From contig VENA01000004.1 of assembly GCA_009711785.1 (NCBI GenBank), forward strand, positions 29,461-93,460: a DNA stretch of 64,000 nucleotides. The letters run 5' to 3'. Origin of the DNA: Bacillota bacterium. GTDB taxonomy: Bacteria; Bacillota; Clostridia; Tissierellales; MES13. The notes below the pieces were generated by a model. The model worked only from the letters and a program-made list of their open reading frames with translations. It did no database searches and was not told the origin of the DNA. Below, one piece after another: positions 33,790 through 42,920 of the stretch. Both the position numbers and the translations under genes were made by a program. The first letter of the stretch is position 1, and every line of letters starts with the position of its first letter.

Positions 33790-34689
33790 ATGAAATTTGG
33801 TAAAAAAATAGGTATATTAGCGTTAGTAGTAATTTTAAGTATGAGTTTTGTTCTTGCTGGTTGTTCTCAGAATTCTGAAAAGCCAGAAGAAGGAAATAAA
33901 ACAGAAGCAAAAGGAACACTTAAGTTTGGTGTTGTTAACTGGGCAGAAGGTATAGCTATGACAAATTTAGCAAAGGCGATATTAGAAGATGAGATGGGAT
34001 ATGAAGTAGATGTTACAACTGCAGAACCAGGACTTATCTTTACATCAGTTGCAAATGGAGATTATGATGCATTTTTAGATGCATGGTTACCAGTTACACA
34101 TGAAAGTTATATGGAGAAATTTGGAGATAAATTAGATAAGTTAGGTACAAACTTTGAAGGTGCACGTATAGGATTAGTAGTACCAGAATATGTTGATATT
34201 AATTCAATTGAAGAAATGAACGCTGCTAAAGACAAATTTGAAGCTCAAATAGTAGGAATAGGTTCTGGAGCTGGAATTATGAAAGCATCAGAAAAAGCTA
34301 TAGAAGAATATGGACTTGACTATGAATTAGTTGAAAGTAGTGGACCTGTTATGACTGCAAAGTTAGCTGATTCAATTTCAAATGAAGAACCTATTATAGT
34401 TACAGGATGGAAGCCACACTGGAAATTTGCTAGATATGACCTTAAATTCTTAGATGATCCTAAGAAAGTATATGGAGCTGAAGAAGACTTATATACAGTA
34501 GCTAGAAAAGGACTTAAAGAAGATAATCCTGAAGTTGTTGAATTCTTAGAGAATTTCAAAATGAATGACCAACAATTAGGTGGATTAATGGGAATGATAG
34601 CTGATAGCGATGAAGACCCAGTTGATGTTGCAAGGGAATGGATAAAAGAAAATAAAGACTTAGTAAATAGTTGGATTCCAGAGAAGTAA
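33790..34689 (+). CDS. opuAC: Glycine betaine-binding lipoprotein
   Basis: The 299-residue secreted lipoprotein has a signal peptide ending in LAGC (Cys25). The mature part carries NWAEGIAMTNL, DAWLPVTHESYMEKFG and the ligand-cage segment TGWKPHWKFARYDLKFLDDP typical of OpuAC-type binding proteins, whose aromatic residues hold the trimethylammonium group. It starts at ATG 33790 with AGGAGG, and a terminator follows. Proline betaine or related solutes are possible substrates. Confidence 0.93.
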   Translation: MKFGKKIGILALVVILSMSFVLAGCSQNSEKPEEGNKTEAKGTLKFGVVNWAEGIAMTNLAKAILEDEMGYEVDVTTAEPGLIFTSVANGDYDAFLDAWLPVTHESYMEKFGDKLDKLGTNFEGARIGLVVPEYVDINSIEEMNAAKDKFEAQIVGIGSGAGIMKASEKAIEEYGLDYELVESSGPVMTAKLADSISNEEPIIVTGWKPHWKFARYDLKFLDDPKKVYGAEEDLYTVARKGLKEDNPEVVEFLENFKMNDQQLGGLMGMIADSDEDPVDVAREWIKENKDLVNSWIPEK

Positions 34690-34694
34690 TCACT

Positions 34695-34723
34695 AAACCC
34701 TCGATATATTCGAGGGTTTTCTT
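34695..34723 (+). terminator. Terminator of the opuA operon
   Basis: AAACCCTCG / CGAGGGTTT stem with TTCTTTAT tail. Confidence 0.8.
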
Positions 34724-34878
34724 TATAATTAATGACAAAGAATTAATACTTATATTTAGCAATATTACTTGATTTTTATTATAATATATTATATTCTAAA
34801 TTTGTGAAATGTAGTAATTTACCAATATGAAAACTTAAGTGGATTTATACTTAGTTAATTAAAGGTGGAGGTGTTATA

Positions 34879-35832
34879 ATGAAAAAGATTTTAGTAACAG
34901 GAGCTTTAGGTCAAATTGGCTCTGAATTAACTATGAGTTTAAGAGAAAAATACGGAAATGATAATGTTATAGCTAGTGGGTTAAGTAAAAAAGAATCAAA
35001 GGTTATAGAAACGGGCCCCTTTGAAATAGTAGATGTAACTAATGCACAACAAATTGCTGATGCAGTTAAAAAGCATAAAGTCGATTGGATTATTAACTTA
35101 GCTGCTATTTTATCTGCAGTAGGAGAAAATAAACCTACATTGGCTTGGAATGTTAATATGGGGGGGCTTTTTAACATATTAGAGGTAGCAAGAGAGGAAA
35201 ACTTAGGAGTATTTACACCAAGTTCTATAGCAGCATTTGGACCTTCTACACCTAAGGATGAAACTCCTCAAGATACAATTCAAAGACCAAATACTATGTA
35301 TGGTGTAACAAAGGTTTCAGGAGAAATCCTATGTGATTATTATTATGAGAAATATGGAGTAGATACAAGGGGAGTACGTTTTCCTGGTTTAATATCCCAT
35401 GAGACATTGCCAGGTGGGGGAACAACAGATTACGCAGTACATATTTATTACGAAGCGCTTAAAAATGGTAAATTCACTTGTCCGCTTAAGAAGGGAACAA
35501 AGATGGATATGATGTATATGCCAGATGCTATAAATGCTATAGTAGATTTATTAGAGGCAGATCCTTCAAAATTAAAGCATAGAAATGCTTTTAATGTGAC
35601 TGCGATGAGTTTTGATCCGGAAGAAATTTATAGAGAAATAAAGAAAAGGATGCCGGAATTTAAAATGGATTACAATGTAAAACCTGAACTACAAAAGATT
35701 GCTGATTCATGGCCTAATTCTTTAGATGATACTCAGGCTAAAAAGCAATGGGATTGGAATCCTAGATATGATCTTTCAGCTATGACAGATGATATGTTAG
35801 AAAAATTAAGAAAAAAATTAGATATAAAATAA
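34879..35832 (+). CDS. SDR-type L-threonine 3-dehydrogenase
   Basis: The 317-residue NAD-dependent epimerase/dehydratase-fold enzyme has the nucleotide-binding GALGQIGSEL, a NLAAILSAVGE strand, the PSSIAAFGP catalytic Ser region and the active-site Tyr-x-x-x-Lys in MYGVTKVSGE. The blocks GVRFPGLIS, GGGTTDYAVHIYYEAL and DMMYMPDA are characteristic of the short-chain threonine dehydrogenase, which makes 2-amino-3-ketobutyrate. A glycine C-acetyltransferase partner is not in the window. It starts at ATG 34879 with GGTGGAGG and is monocistronic. Confidence 0.85.
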   Translation: MKKILVTGALGQIGSELTMSLREKYGNDNVIASGLSKKESKVIETGPFEIVDVTNAQQIADAVKKHKVDWIINLAAILSAVGENKPTLAWNVNMGGLFNILEVAREENLGVFTPSSIAAFGPSTPKDETPQDTIQRPNTMYGVTKVSGEILCDYYYEKYGVDTRGVRFPGLISHETLPGGGTTDYAVHIYYEALKNGKFTCPLKKGTKMDMMYMPDAINAIVDLLEADPSKLKHRNAFNVTAMSFDPEEIYREIKKRMPEFKMDYNVKPELQKIADSWPNSLDDTQAKKQWDWNPRYDLSAMTDDMLEKLRKKLDIK

Positions 35833-35845
35833 ATATAGTTTTTAG

Positions 35846-35882
35846 AGGTTGCTGGTTATTTCACTCAGCAGCCTTTTATATT
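35846..35882 (+). terminator. Terminator after the threonine dehydrogenase gene
   Basis: GGTTGCT / AGCAGCC stem, 13-base loop, then TTTTATATTTT. Confidence 0.6.
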
Positions 35883-35932
35883 TTAATACTTTGTGATAAA
35901 TTAATAGTATGTATAAAAAAAGGAGGCAACAT

Positions 35933-36739
35933 ATGTATATAGCAGACTATCATACTCATACAAATTTTTCAGGTGACAGTGAAGCAGCTATTAATGACAT
36001 GATAAAAACAGGTATAAAAAAAGGTTTAAAAGAGATTGCTATTACAGACCATATAGATTTTGAGTATCCTAGTAACGATATTGAGTTTAAATTAGATATA
36101 GATAATTATGTTAATACAATTACTAAATTAAAAGAAAAGTTTTATGGTGATATAAAAATCCTTCTAGGTGTTGAAGTAGGATTACAACCCCATGTTAGTA
36201 AAAAGAATATGGAGTTAGTTAAGGGACATTCTTTTGATTTTGTAATAGGTTCTGTACATGTAGGGGATTCATTAGATTTTTATAATGGAGATTTTTTCAA
36301 AGGAAAAACTAAAAAGCAGGCTTATTTAAGATATTTTGAAAATATAATTGAAAATATAGAGAAATTTAATAATTATGATGTATTAGGACATCTTGATTAT
36401 ATAATTAGATATGGAGGTTATGAGGATAAAGAACTTTCATATAATGATTATTTAGATATTATAGATACTATATTAAAACTAATAATAAAGAATGATTCAG
36501 GTGTGGAAATAAATACATCAGGATATAGATATGGTTTAAATCAAACCCATCCTAAATATGAAATATTAAAAAGGTATAAAGAACTTGGAGGTAAGATAGT
36601 TACAGTTGGTTCTGATTCTCATACGCCTAGGGATATAACTGCTGACTTTAATAAAGCATATGGATTATTAAAAGAAGTTGGCTTTGAAAGTATAACACTT
36701 TTTGATAAAAGAAAACCGAGATTTGAAAAAATAAAATAA
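35933..36739 (+). CDS. PHP-domain phosphatase (histidinol-phosphatase family)
   Basis: The 268-residue PHP-fold metal hydrolase has metal-binding blocks DYHTHTNFSGDS (HxH), ITDHIDFEY, LLGVEVGLQ, FVIGSVHVG, LGHLDYIIR and VTVGSDSHTPRD. These are the histidine/aspartate ligands in order. It is closest to HisK-type L-histidinol-phosphate phosphatases, but no other his gene is nearby, so the substrate is open. ATG 35933 lies behind AAAGGAGG (35918-35925); an ATG 24 bases upstream lacks a site. Confidence 0.85.
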   Translation: MYIADYHTHTNFSGDSEAAINDMIKTGIKKGLKEIAITDHIDFEYPSNDIEFKLDIDNYVNTITKLKEKFYGDIKILLGVEVGLQPHVSKKNMELVKGHSFDFVIGSVHVGDSLDFYNGDFFKGKTKKQAYLRYFENIIENIEKFNNYDVLGHLDYIIRYGGYEDKELSYNDYLDIIDTILKLIIKNDSGVEINTSGYRYGLNQTHPKYEILKRYKELGGKIVTVGSDSHTPRDITADFNKAYGLLKEVGFESITLFDKRKPRFEKIK

Positions 36740-36766
36740 GTTTAGGTGACCCTAAACTTATTTTTC
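36734..36766. terminator. Bidirectional terminator between PHP and DegV genes
   Basis: AAATAAGTTTAGG / CCTAAACTTATTT around TGA, between convergent genes and overlapping both gene ends. Confidence 0.85.
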
Positions 36767-37606
36767 TAGATAATATAGCCCTACTGTGTTTTCGCCACAG
36801 TGACTTGAAATTACACAACCTGCTTTTATTATTATTATTTCGTTAAAATTCATTTTTTCTTGGATTTGTTTTTTTAGATAAAGACAGTCTTTAAGTCCTT
36901 CGGAATGTCCGATGACTACTCTTTCTTTATCTATTTTGTCTTTGTTTTTCACCATATTTTCAACCATTGTTTTCAATGCTTTTTTCTTTTTACCACGTGA
37001 TTTTTGACCTAGAAGTATTTCTCCATTAACAACTTTTACAATAGGTTTTATTTTAAATACTCCACCAATAAAACTTTGGATAGCATTACAACGACCACCT
37101 TTATATAGATAATCTAAGGTGTCAATAACAAATGAAGTTCTAACCCTTGGGATAAGTTTATATAATTTATTAGAAATTTCATCGATAGATAAACCTTCTT
37201 TAGAGTAGTCGATTGCTTTTAATACTAAAAGACCTATACCTGTAGATAAGTTTAAAGAATCGATTATTTTTATTTTTCCATCGGGAAATTCACTTGCTGC
37301 TAATTTTGCATTTTGAATTGTTGAAGATAATTTTGAAGATAATCCTATATATATAATATCTTTACCTTTATCTATATGAGGCTTAAAGGAATTATAAAAA
37401 TCACTAGGAGAAGGAGCTGAGGTTCTTGGTAATATTCCATGCTTATCTACTTTATTATAAAGTTTTTTAGCATCTATATTAATACCATCTTTATAGGATT
37501 CTTTATTGAATATTACATATAATGGAATTATTGATATGTCATATTTATTTATAATCTCAGGTGTAAGATCAGATGTGCTATCTGTAAATATTTTAATATT
37601 ATTCAT
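36758..37606 (-). CDS. DegV-family fatty-acid-binding protein (copy 1)
   Basis: The 282-residue DegV/FakB protein has the N-terminal FTDSTSDLTPEI, the SAPSPSDFYNSF loop, SSKLSSTIQNAKLAA and IDSLNLSTGIGLLV blocks. These surround a buried fatty-acid site in the family. DegV proteins bind fatty acids and present them to the FakA kinase for phospholipid synthesis; no fakA is in the window. It is divergent from a second DegV gene 182 bp away and is only distantly similar to it. Confidence 0.9.
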   Translation of the reverse strand: MNNIKIFTDSTSDLTPEIINKYDISIIPLYVIFNKESYKDGINIDAKKLYNKVDKHGILPRTSAPSPSDFYNSFKPHIDKGKDIIYIGLSSKLSSTIQNAKLAASEFPDGKIKIIDSLNLSTGIGLLVLKAIDYSKEGLSIDEISNKLYKLIPRVRTSFVIDTLDYLYKGGRCNAIQSFIGGVFKIKPIVKVVNGEILLGQKSRGKKKKALKTMVENMVKNKDKIDKERVVIGHSEGLKDCLYLKKQIQEKMNFNEIIIIKAGCVISSHCGENTVGLYYLEK

Positions 37607-37788
37607 TTAACATCCCCCTTGGAGTCATAGAAAATTTACTATACTATAAAAAATATAATTTTTGTCTATAATATATAATACTAAAGTTTTTAAAACAAAT
37701 AAAGTTTATTTTAATTAATATTGTTATTCCTTGAGTATATGATATATTAAATAATAAGGAGTTACAAGTAAAGGAAAGGAGACGAAGG

Positions 37789-38616
37789 ATGAAAATAGTA
37801 GCCGATAGTTGTTGTGATTTAAATGATAATTTAAGAGAAGAGATGAATATTGAAATTGTGCCATTGACAATTAAAGTTAACGGAAAGCATTATGTGGATG
37901 ATAATAGTCTAAGTCAAGCTGATCTTATTAAAGATATGAAAGAGGATGAAAATATTCCAAAATCAGCTAGTCCATCACCACAAAGTTTTATAGAAGCATA
38001 TAAAGGTAAAGAAAGTGTATTTGTAGTTACATTATCGAATGCTTTAAGTAGTACATATAATAATGCATTATTAGCAAAGGATATGTTTTTAGAAGATAAT
38101 GAAAAGTTTGTACATGTCTTTGACTCATTTAGTGCATCAGTAGCTGAGACTTTAGTGAGTATGAAAATATCAGAATTGATAAAAGAGAATTTAAAGGAAA
38201 ATGAAATAGTAGAAACTGTAAATAATTACATAAAAGAGATGAAAACTTACTTTGTCTTAGAATCTTTAGATAACTTAATTAAAGCTGGAAGAATAAATAA
38301 ATTAAAAGGTAAGATTGCTTCAGTGTTATCTATAAAGCCAGTTATGGGAGCAAATGAGGATGGAGAGATATACTTAGTTAAAAAGGTAAGAGGTTCTAAA
38401 CGTGCTCTTAAGAAAATGGTAAATATAATAGGTGAAACAGGAGATAAATTCGAGGATAAAATTTTAGGAATAGCCCATTGTAATTGCCTAGAAAGGGCTG
38501 AAAAAGTGAAAGAAGAAGTTTTAAAAAAGTATAATTTCAAAGATATAGTAATTGTAGATACAGCAGGAATAAGTACAGTTTACGCTAATGATGGAGGAAT
38601 AGTAATAGCTTTTTAA
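37789..38616 (+). CDS. DegV-family fatty-acid-binding protein (copy 2)
   Basis: The 275-residue DegV protein has VADSCCDLNDNLR, SASPSPQSFIEAY, SNALSSTYNNALLAKD and DSFSASVAETLVS. It starts at ATG 37789 with AAAGGAGACGAAGG. Two DegV genes back to back may bind fatty acids of different saturation, as FakB1 and FakB2 do in Staphylococcus; this is inference. A terminator follows. Confidence 0.9.
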   Translation: MKIVADSCCDLNDNLREEMNIEIVPLTIKVNGKHYVDDNSLSQADLIKDMKEDENIPKSASPSPQSFIEAYKGKESVFVVTLSNALSSTYNNALLAKDMFLEDNEKFVHVFDSFSASVAETLVSMKISELIKENLKENEIVETVNNYIKEMKTYFVLESLDNLIKAGRINKLKGKIASVLSIKPVMGANEDGEIYLVKKVRGSKRALKKMVNIIGETGDKFEDKILGIAHCNCLERAEKVKEEVLKKYNFKDIVIVDTAGISTVYANDGGIVIAF

Positions 38617-38643
38617 CCACAGATAATTATCTGTGGTTTTTTT
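38614..38643 (+). terminator. Terminator after DegV copy 2
   Basis: AACCACAGATAA / TTATCTGTGGTT with T7. Confidence 0.88.
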
Positions 38644-38691
38644 ACACTTAAATAATATTTTTACGTATTATAAGTGTAGGGGGAGATTATA

Positions 38692-39420
38692 GTGGATAGA
38701 AAAGAATATTTAAAATATCAATATAATTATCATAAGTATATAAGTAAACAATATAATAGATTAGCTAATTATCATATGAGTATTTCAAATATTTACAATA
38801 ATAAATTACTTAAAAAAGTCAATACAAATGAATTTAATATTGTAACAAAGAAATTTTTAAAGCCTAATATAGAAGTAAGGTATCCTCAAATTACTAATTT
38901 AGAGAATAAATTAGTAGAACAACAATTAAATAAGAAACTTAAAGATAGAGCATTTTCTCTTATGGAGGATCAAGAAAGGGATCAATATAATTTAGTCTAT
39001 ATGGATGCTAGTTATAATATTAAATTAAATGAAAAGAATTTATTAAGTATATATTTTAATAATTATGGGTATTCAAAGGGAGCAGCCCATGGAGGTATGC
39101 TAACTAATTCTATAACTTTGGATATAAAAAATGCTAAAGAATATGAAATAAAAGATCTTTTCAAACCAAATTCTAAATATAAAAAAAGATTAAGTGATAT
39201 TATAAAAAAGCAGATAAAAGAAAAAGATATTTATCTTTTAGGAGAGTTTGAATCAATAAATAATAATCAAGATTATTATTTAACTAATGACAAATTAGTT
39301 ATTTATTTTCAAGTATATGAATATACCCCTTATGCTTATGGAATACCTAAATTTGATATAGACTATAATTTGATATCTGATATAATTGATATGAAAGGGC
39401 CTATAGGAAGGTTAATTTAA
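38692..39420 (+). CDS. DUF4163/DUF3298-type protein (PdaC / RsiV-like domain)
   Basis: The 242-residue protein starts at GTG 38692 after GGGGGAG. A Tyr-rich first 40 residues leads into a DUF4163-like half (EVRYPQITNLENKLVEQQLNKKL, LNEKNLLSIYFNNYGYSKGAAHGG). A DUF3298 half follows (SITLDIKNAKEYEIKDLFKP, YLTNDKLVIYFQVYEYTPYAYGIPKF). These domains occur outside the cell in PdaC and RsiV-like proteins, yet here no signal peptide or membrane span is visible. It could be a spore or cytosolic variant. Confidence 0.8.
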   Translation: MDRKEYLKYQYNYHKYISKQYNRLANYHMSISNIYNNKLLKKVNTNEFNIVTKKFLKPNIEVRYPQITNLENKLVEQQLNKKLKDRAFSLMEDQERDQYNLVYMDASYNIKLNEKNLLSIYFNNYGYSKGAAHGGMLTNSITLDIKNAKEYEIKDLFKPNSKYKKRLSDIIKKQIKEKDIYLLGEFESINNNQDYYLTNDKLVIYFQVYEYTPYAYGIPKFDIDYNLISDIIDMKGPIGRLI

Positions 39421-39450
39421 AAAACAATCACGTAAAAGTGGTTGTTTTTA
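39421..39450 (+). terminator. Terminator after the DUF3298-type gene
   Basis: AAAACAATCAC / GTGGTTGTTTT stem (one G-U pair), T-rich end. Confidence 0.75.
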
Positions 39451-39490
39451 ATGTTTGTTTAAATGATAAAATAATAGGGGGTATAATACT

Positions 39491-40261
39491 ATGAAAGGAC
39501 TGTTTTTACAAGGTGGAGGAGCAAAGGGAGCATTTCAAGCAGGAGTTATATATGGTCTATATGAAAAAGGATTTAAATTTAAAGTAATTACAGGAACATC
39601 TATAGGTGCTATTAATTCGTATTTTATATACACAGATAATATTAAAGAGCTTAAAAATACTTGGACGAACCTAGTTATTAATGGAGATAATGAAAAAATA
39701 CATAGAAAAAAGGTAATTGAAAATCAAGAACTTATGAATGTATTAAAAAAATTTAATGGTATAAACGATTATATAAAATCAGTATATATAAATTACGTTG
39801 AGGTTAAAAATAAAAAATTGAAAGAAAGGGTAGTTGACATAACAAAGTTGAATAAAAAAGAACAAATAAAGGCAATAAAATATAGTTCTTTACTACCTTG
39901 TAGAGATAATCAAAGTACAAAACGAGAAATTATGGAGAAATTTGATTCTCAAAGGGTTTTTGAAGAATTCAAAATAGATTTATCTAAGGGTTTATATGAA
40001 GGTTATAATTTAGATGGAGGGATATTAAATAATGATTTCTTAAGACCCTTTACTAAGGATAAAGTTGATAAACTTTATTTAATAACTTTTAAAAATAATT
40101 ATAAAATACCTAAGTATATATTTAAGCATTATAATAAAGAAGATATAGTAGTTATTGAACCTAGAAGGGTATTTAAACCTAATGATACATTAAGATTTAA
40201 TAAAGAATTTCTAATAGATATATTTAATGAAGGCTATGAAATTAGTAAAAATATAAGTTAA
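39491..40261 (+). CDS. Patatin-like phospholipase
   Basis: The 256-residue lipid acyl hydrolase has the patatin catalytic apparatus: oxyanion loop GGGAKG (residues 8-13), nucleophile Ser37 in GTSIG, and Asp175 in LDGGI completing the Ser-Asp dyad. It lacks extra domains and a signal peptide, so it acts in the cytosol on membrane lipids or acyl esters. ATG 39491 has AGGGGG upstream. Terminators on both sides make it a single-gene unit. Confidence 0.92.
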   Translation: MKGLFLQGGGAKGAFQAGVIYGLYEKGFKFKVITGTSIGAINSYFIYTDNIKELKNTWTNLVINGDNEKIHRKKVIENQELMNVLKKFNGINDYIKSVYINYVEVKNKKLKERVVDITKLNKKEQIKAIKYSSLLPCRDNQSTKREIMEKFDSQRVFEEFKIDLSKGLYEGYNLDGGILNNDFLRPFTKDKVDKLYLITFKNNYKIPKYIFKHYNKEDIVVIEPRRVFKPNDTLRFNKEFLIDIFNEGYEISKNIS

Positions 40262-40267
40262 TTTTTA

Positions 40268-40293
40268 GACACCGATTTTTTCGGTGTTTTTTT
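40268..40293 (+). terminator. Terminator after the patatin gene
   Basis: GACACCGA / TCGGTGTT stem with T7. Confidence 0.85.
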
Positions 40294-40353
40294 ACACCAG
40301 TCTTTCATTAAGTGCATAAAATAATATAAGTACTTAATGAGAGGAGGGCTTAT

Positions 40354-41748
40354 ATGGAAATAGATTTAAATGTATTACATTGGGTTTATTTATTTTTTAT
40401 TGTTGTAATTATTGGTGTAATGGTAAGAAAAAGAGATACTTCTTTAGTATGTTTTATTGGTATTTTTATGTTAGGTCTTTTAGCTACAGGGTCATTACAT
40501 CAATCAATAATTGGCGTTTTTAATAGTTTGATTTATGCTATTAAAGAACTTATGGGAACTATATTAATTATCTCTATAATTGTTGGGATGAGCAGAGTTT
40601 TAATGAAAACAGGGATTAATGAAGTTATGATTTCACCATTTAAAAAATTAATAAAAACACCAACCCTTGCCTATTGGGTAATTGGAATATTAATGATGGT
40701 AATTTCTTGGTTTTTTTGGCCGTCACCTGCAGTTGCATTAATGGGGGCAGTTTTACTTCCGGTGGCAATAGAAGTTGGTTTACCAGCATTAGGGGTTGCT
40801 ATGGCTATGAACTTATTTGGACATGGTATAGCTCTATCCGGTGATTTTATAATTCAAGGAGCACCTAAATTAACTGCAGACGCAGCGGGTATTCCTGTTA
40901 GTCAGGTGGTAAGTGCAAGTGTACCATTAGTTTTCACCATGGGAATTGTTACTACAGTTACAGCTTTTTATTTTCTTAAAAGAGATATGAAAAAAGGTTT
41001 ACTTAAAACTGATAAGAAAATTGAAATCTCTAAAGAAAAAGAAGAGAAAATTAAAAATATCCTTAGTTATGATTTAAAGAAGAAAATGGCTATAGTTGTA
41101 CCTTTACTATTTTTATTAGATGTAACCGCAATGTTTATTTTTAACTTGCAAGGTGGTGATGCAACAGCCTTAGTAGGTGGTACGTCAATTTTCATATTAG
41201 TATTAATTACATTACTTGCTCATAAAAATAAAGGTTTAGAAGAGATAACCAGTTATTTAATTAAAGGATTACAGTTTGGATTTAAAATATTTGGTCCTGT
41301 AATTCCAATAGCTGCATTTTTTTATATGGGTGATATGGGCTTTGTAAGCGTATTTGGTAATGTATTACCAAAAGCTTCACAGGGACTTGTAAACGATTTA
41401 GGAGTGGCTTTAGCACAAATAGTACCATTAAATGCAACTATAGGATCAGTTACATTAACAATCGTTGGAACAATAACAGGATTAGATGGTTCAGGATTTT
41501 CAGGAATATCCTTAGCAGGCTCAATAGCTAGATTATTCTCAACAGCAATAGGTCACGGCACAGCAACTTTAACTGCTTTAGGTCAAATAGCTGCTATATG
41601 GGTAGGGGGAGGAACTCTTATACCTTGGGCTTTAATCCCGGCAGCTGCAATATGTGGAGTAGATCCTTTTGAATTAGCAAGAAGAAATATAAAACCAGTT
41701 GTAATAGGGTTAGTTGTTACAACAATAGTAGCTATACTTATACTGTAA
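40354..41748 (+). CDS. GntP/DcuC-like membrane transporter
   Basis: The 464-residue protein has about 12 membrane helices. Segments such as WPSPAVALMGAVLLPVAIEVGLPALG and NLFGHGIALSGDFIIQGAPKLTADAAG are typical of the ion-transporter superfamily containing gluconate (GntP) and C4-dicarboxylate (DcuC) permeases. So are the Gly-rich LDGSGFSGISLAGSIARLF and GHGTATLTALGQ. A Lys-rich cytosolic loop (about 215-245) separates the halves. Substrate unknown. ATG 40354 has GAGAGGAGG. Confidence 0.75.
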   Translation: MEIDLNVLHWVYLFFIVVIIGVMVRKRDTSLVCFIGIFMLGLLATGSLHQSIIGVFNSLIYAIKELMGTILIISIIVGMSRVLMKTGINEVMISPFKKLIKTPTLAYWVIGILMMVISWFFWPSPAVALMGAVLLPVAIEVGLPALGVAMAMNLFGHGIALSGDFIIQGAPKLTADAAGIPVSQVVSASVPLVFTMGIVTTVTAFYFLKRDMKKGLLKTDKKIEISKEKEEKIKNILSYDLKKKMAIVVPLLFLLDVTAMFIFNLQGGDATALVGGTSIFILVLITLLAHKNKGLEEITSYLIKGLQFGFKIFGPVIPIAAFFYMGDMGFVSVFGNVLPKASQGLVNDLGVALAQIVPLNATIGSVTLTIVGTITGLDGSGFSGISLAGSIARLFSTAIGHGTATLTALGQIAAIWVGGGTLIPWALIPAAAICGVDPFELARRNIKPVVIGLVVTTIVAILIL

Positions 41749-41774
41749 AACATCCCCTCTAGAGGGGATGTTTA
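41747..41774. terminator. Bidirectional terminator
   Basis: AACATCCCCTCT / AGAGGGGATGTT perfect palindrome between convergent genes; the CDF gene ends inside it. Confidence 0.85.
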
Positions 41775-42667
41775 TAATTTATATTACATGGATTAACAAA
41801 TACTAATACTTCTTTAACATTACCTAAGTTATTAATTACTATTGTTTCTACTTCTTTTACTATATGTTGGCTATCTGAAACAGTTATATTTGGGTCTACA
41901 CATACTTTAATATCAACAAATACTTTTGAACCATGTTTTCTTGTTCTTACTTGTTTTACATGTATTATCTTTTTAGAAGATTTAATATTATTTATAAGTT
42001 TATTTATTTTTTCTTTTTCTAAAGAACAATCCATAAGTTCATTACAACCTTCTATGAAAAGTTTAATACCTACCTTTATAACAATAATAGATACGATAAA
42101 TCCAGCTAATGGGTCTAGAAAAGAGAAACCTAATCTAGAACCTATAATACCTATTAAAGCAGCTATAGAAGAAAATACATCCGATCTATGATGCCATGCA
42201 TCTGCCATTAAAGCCTTACTATTTATTTTTTTTCCTCCGTACATACAAAGTCTAAATTGACCTTCCTTTACTATTATAGATATTAAAGTTATCCAAACTG
42301 TTAGTATTCCTGGGACTAGTGTTTTGTTTGTAATAATAACTCTAAAAGCCCCAAAACCTATTTTAATACCTACAGCTGCAAGAAAAATAGCTAAAATTAG
42401 CGTAGCAATAGATTCGGCTTTTTCGTGTCCATATTGATGTTTATCATCCTCAGGCTTTTTAGAAATTATAAAACTTAAAATTATTCCTATAGAACTTCCC
42501 ACATCCGAGATAGTATGAATACCATCAGCTAATAAAGCAGTAGAGTTTTGGGAAATACCAAAGAAAATTTTTATTATAGACAAGAAAATATTAATAATTA
42601 TAGTAATAAAAGTAATATTTGTACCTGTTTTGTATCTATCATTTACATCAATTATGTTAAACTTCAA
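41759..42667 (-). CDS. Cation diffusion facilitator (metal/H+ antiporter)
   Basis: The 302-residue CDF protein has six membrane spans. Metal-site segments are in helix 2 (LLADGIHTISDVGSSIG) and helix 5 (LMADAWHHRSDVFSSIAAL), giving the D-x-x-x-D/HxxxD pairs. The C-terminal cytosolic ferredoxin-like domain (about 215-300) has VKQVRTRKHGSKVFVDIKVCVDPN. Helix 2 and 5 residues suggest Zn/Mn/Fe export; the metal cannot be fixed. ATG 42667 has GAGGTGG upstream. Confidence 0.92.
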   Translation of the reverse strand: MKFNIIDVNDRYKTGTNITFITIIINIFLSIIKIFFGISQNSTALLADGIHTISDVGSSIGIILSFIISKKPEDDKHQYGHEKAESIATLILAIFLAAVGIKIGFGAFRVIITNKTLVPGILTVWITLISIIVKEGQFRLCMYGGKKINSKALMADAWHHRSDVFSSIAALIGIIGSRLGFSFLDPLAGFIVSIIVIKVGIKLFIEGCNELMDCSLEKEKINKLINNIKSSKKIIHVKQVRTRKHGSKVFVDIKVCVDPNITVSDSQHIVKEVETIVINNLGNVKEVLVFVNPCNINYKHPL

Positions 42668-42810
42668 TAGACCACCTCATTTTCAATTGAAAGATTATAT
42701 TACATTATATTTAATAAGCTAATATGTGTTACTATCAATGATTATAAGGAATTAAAATAAATTATCAAATGATAATAAAATATAATTGATAAAAAATATT
42801 AATGACAAAA

Positions 42811-42839
42811 TCGACAAAATATGATAAGAATTTTATAAT
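42811..42839 (+). promoter_or_regulatory. Predicted promoter of ppdK
   Basis: TCGACA (42811-42816), 17 bp, TATAAT (42834-42839), about 80 bp before the coding start. Confidence 0.6.
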
Positions 42840-42920
42840 TATAAAGGGATTAGAATAAAAATGTGGAATATATTAAATAATATAATAGAAATTATTTATT
42901 AAAATAATGGAGGGATTTTT

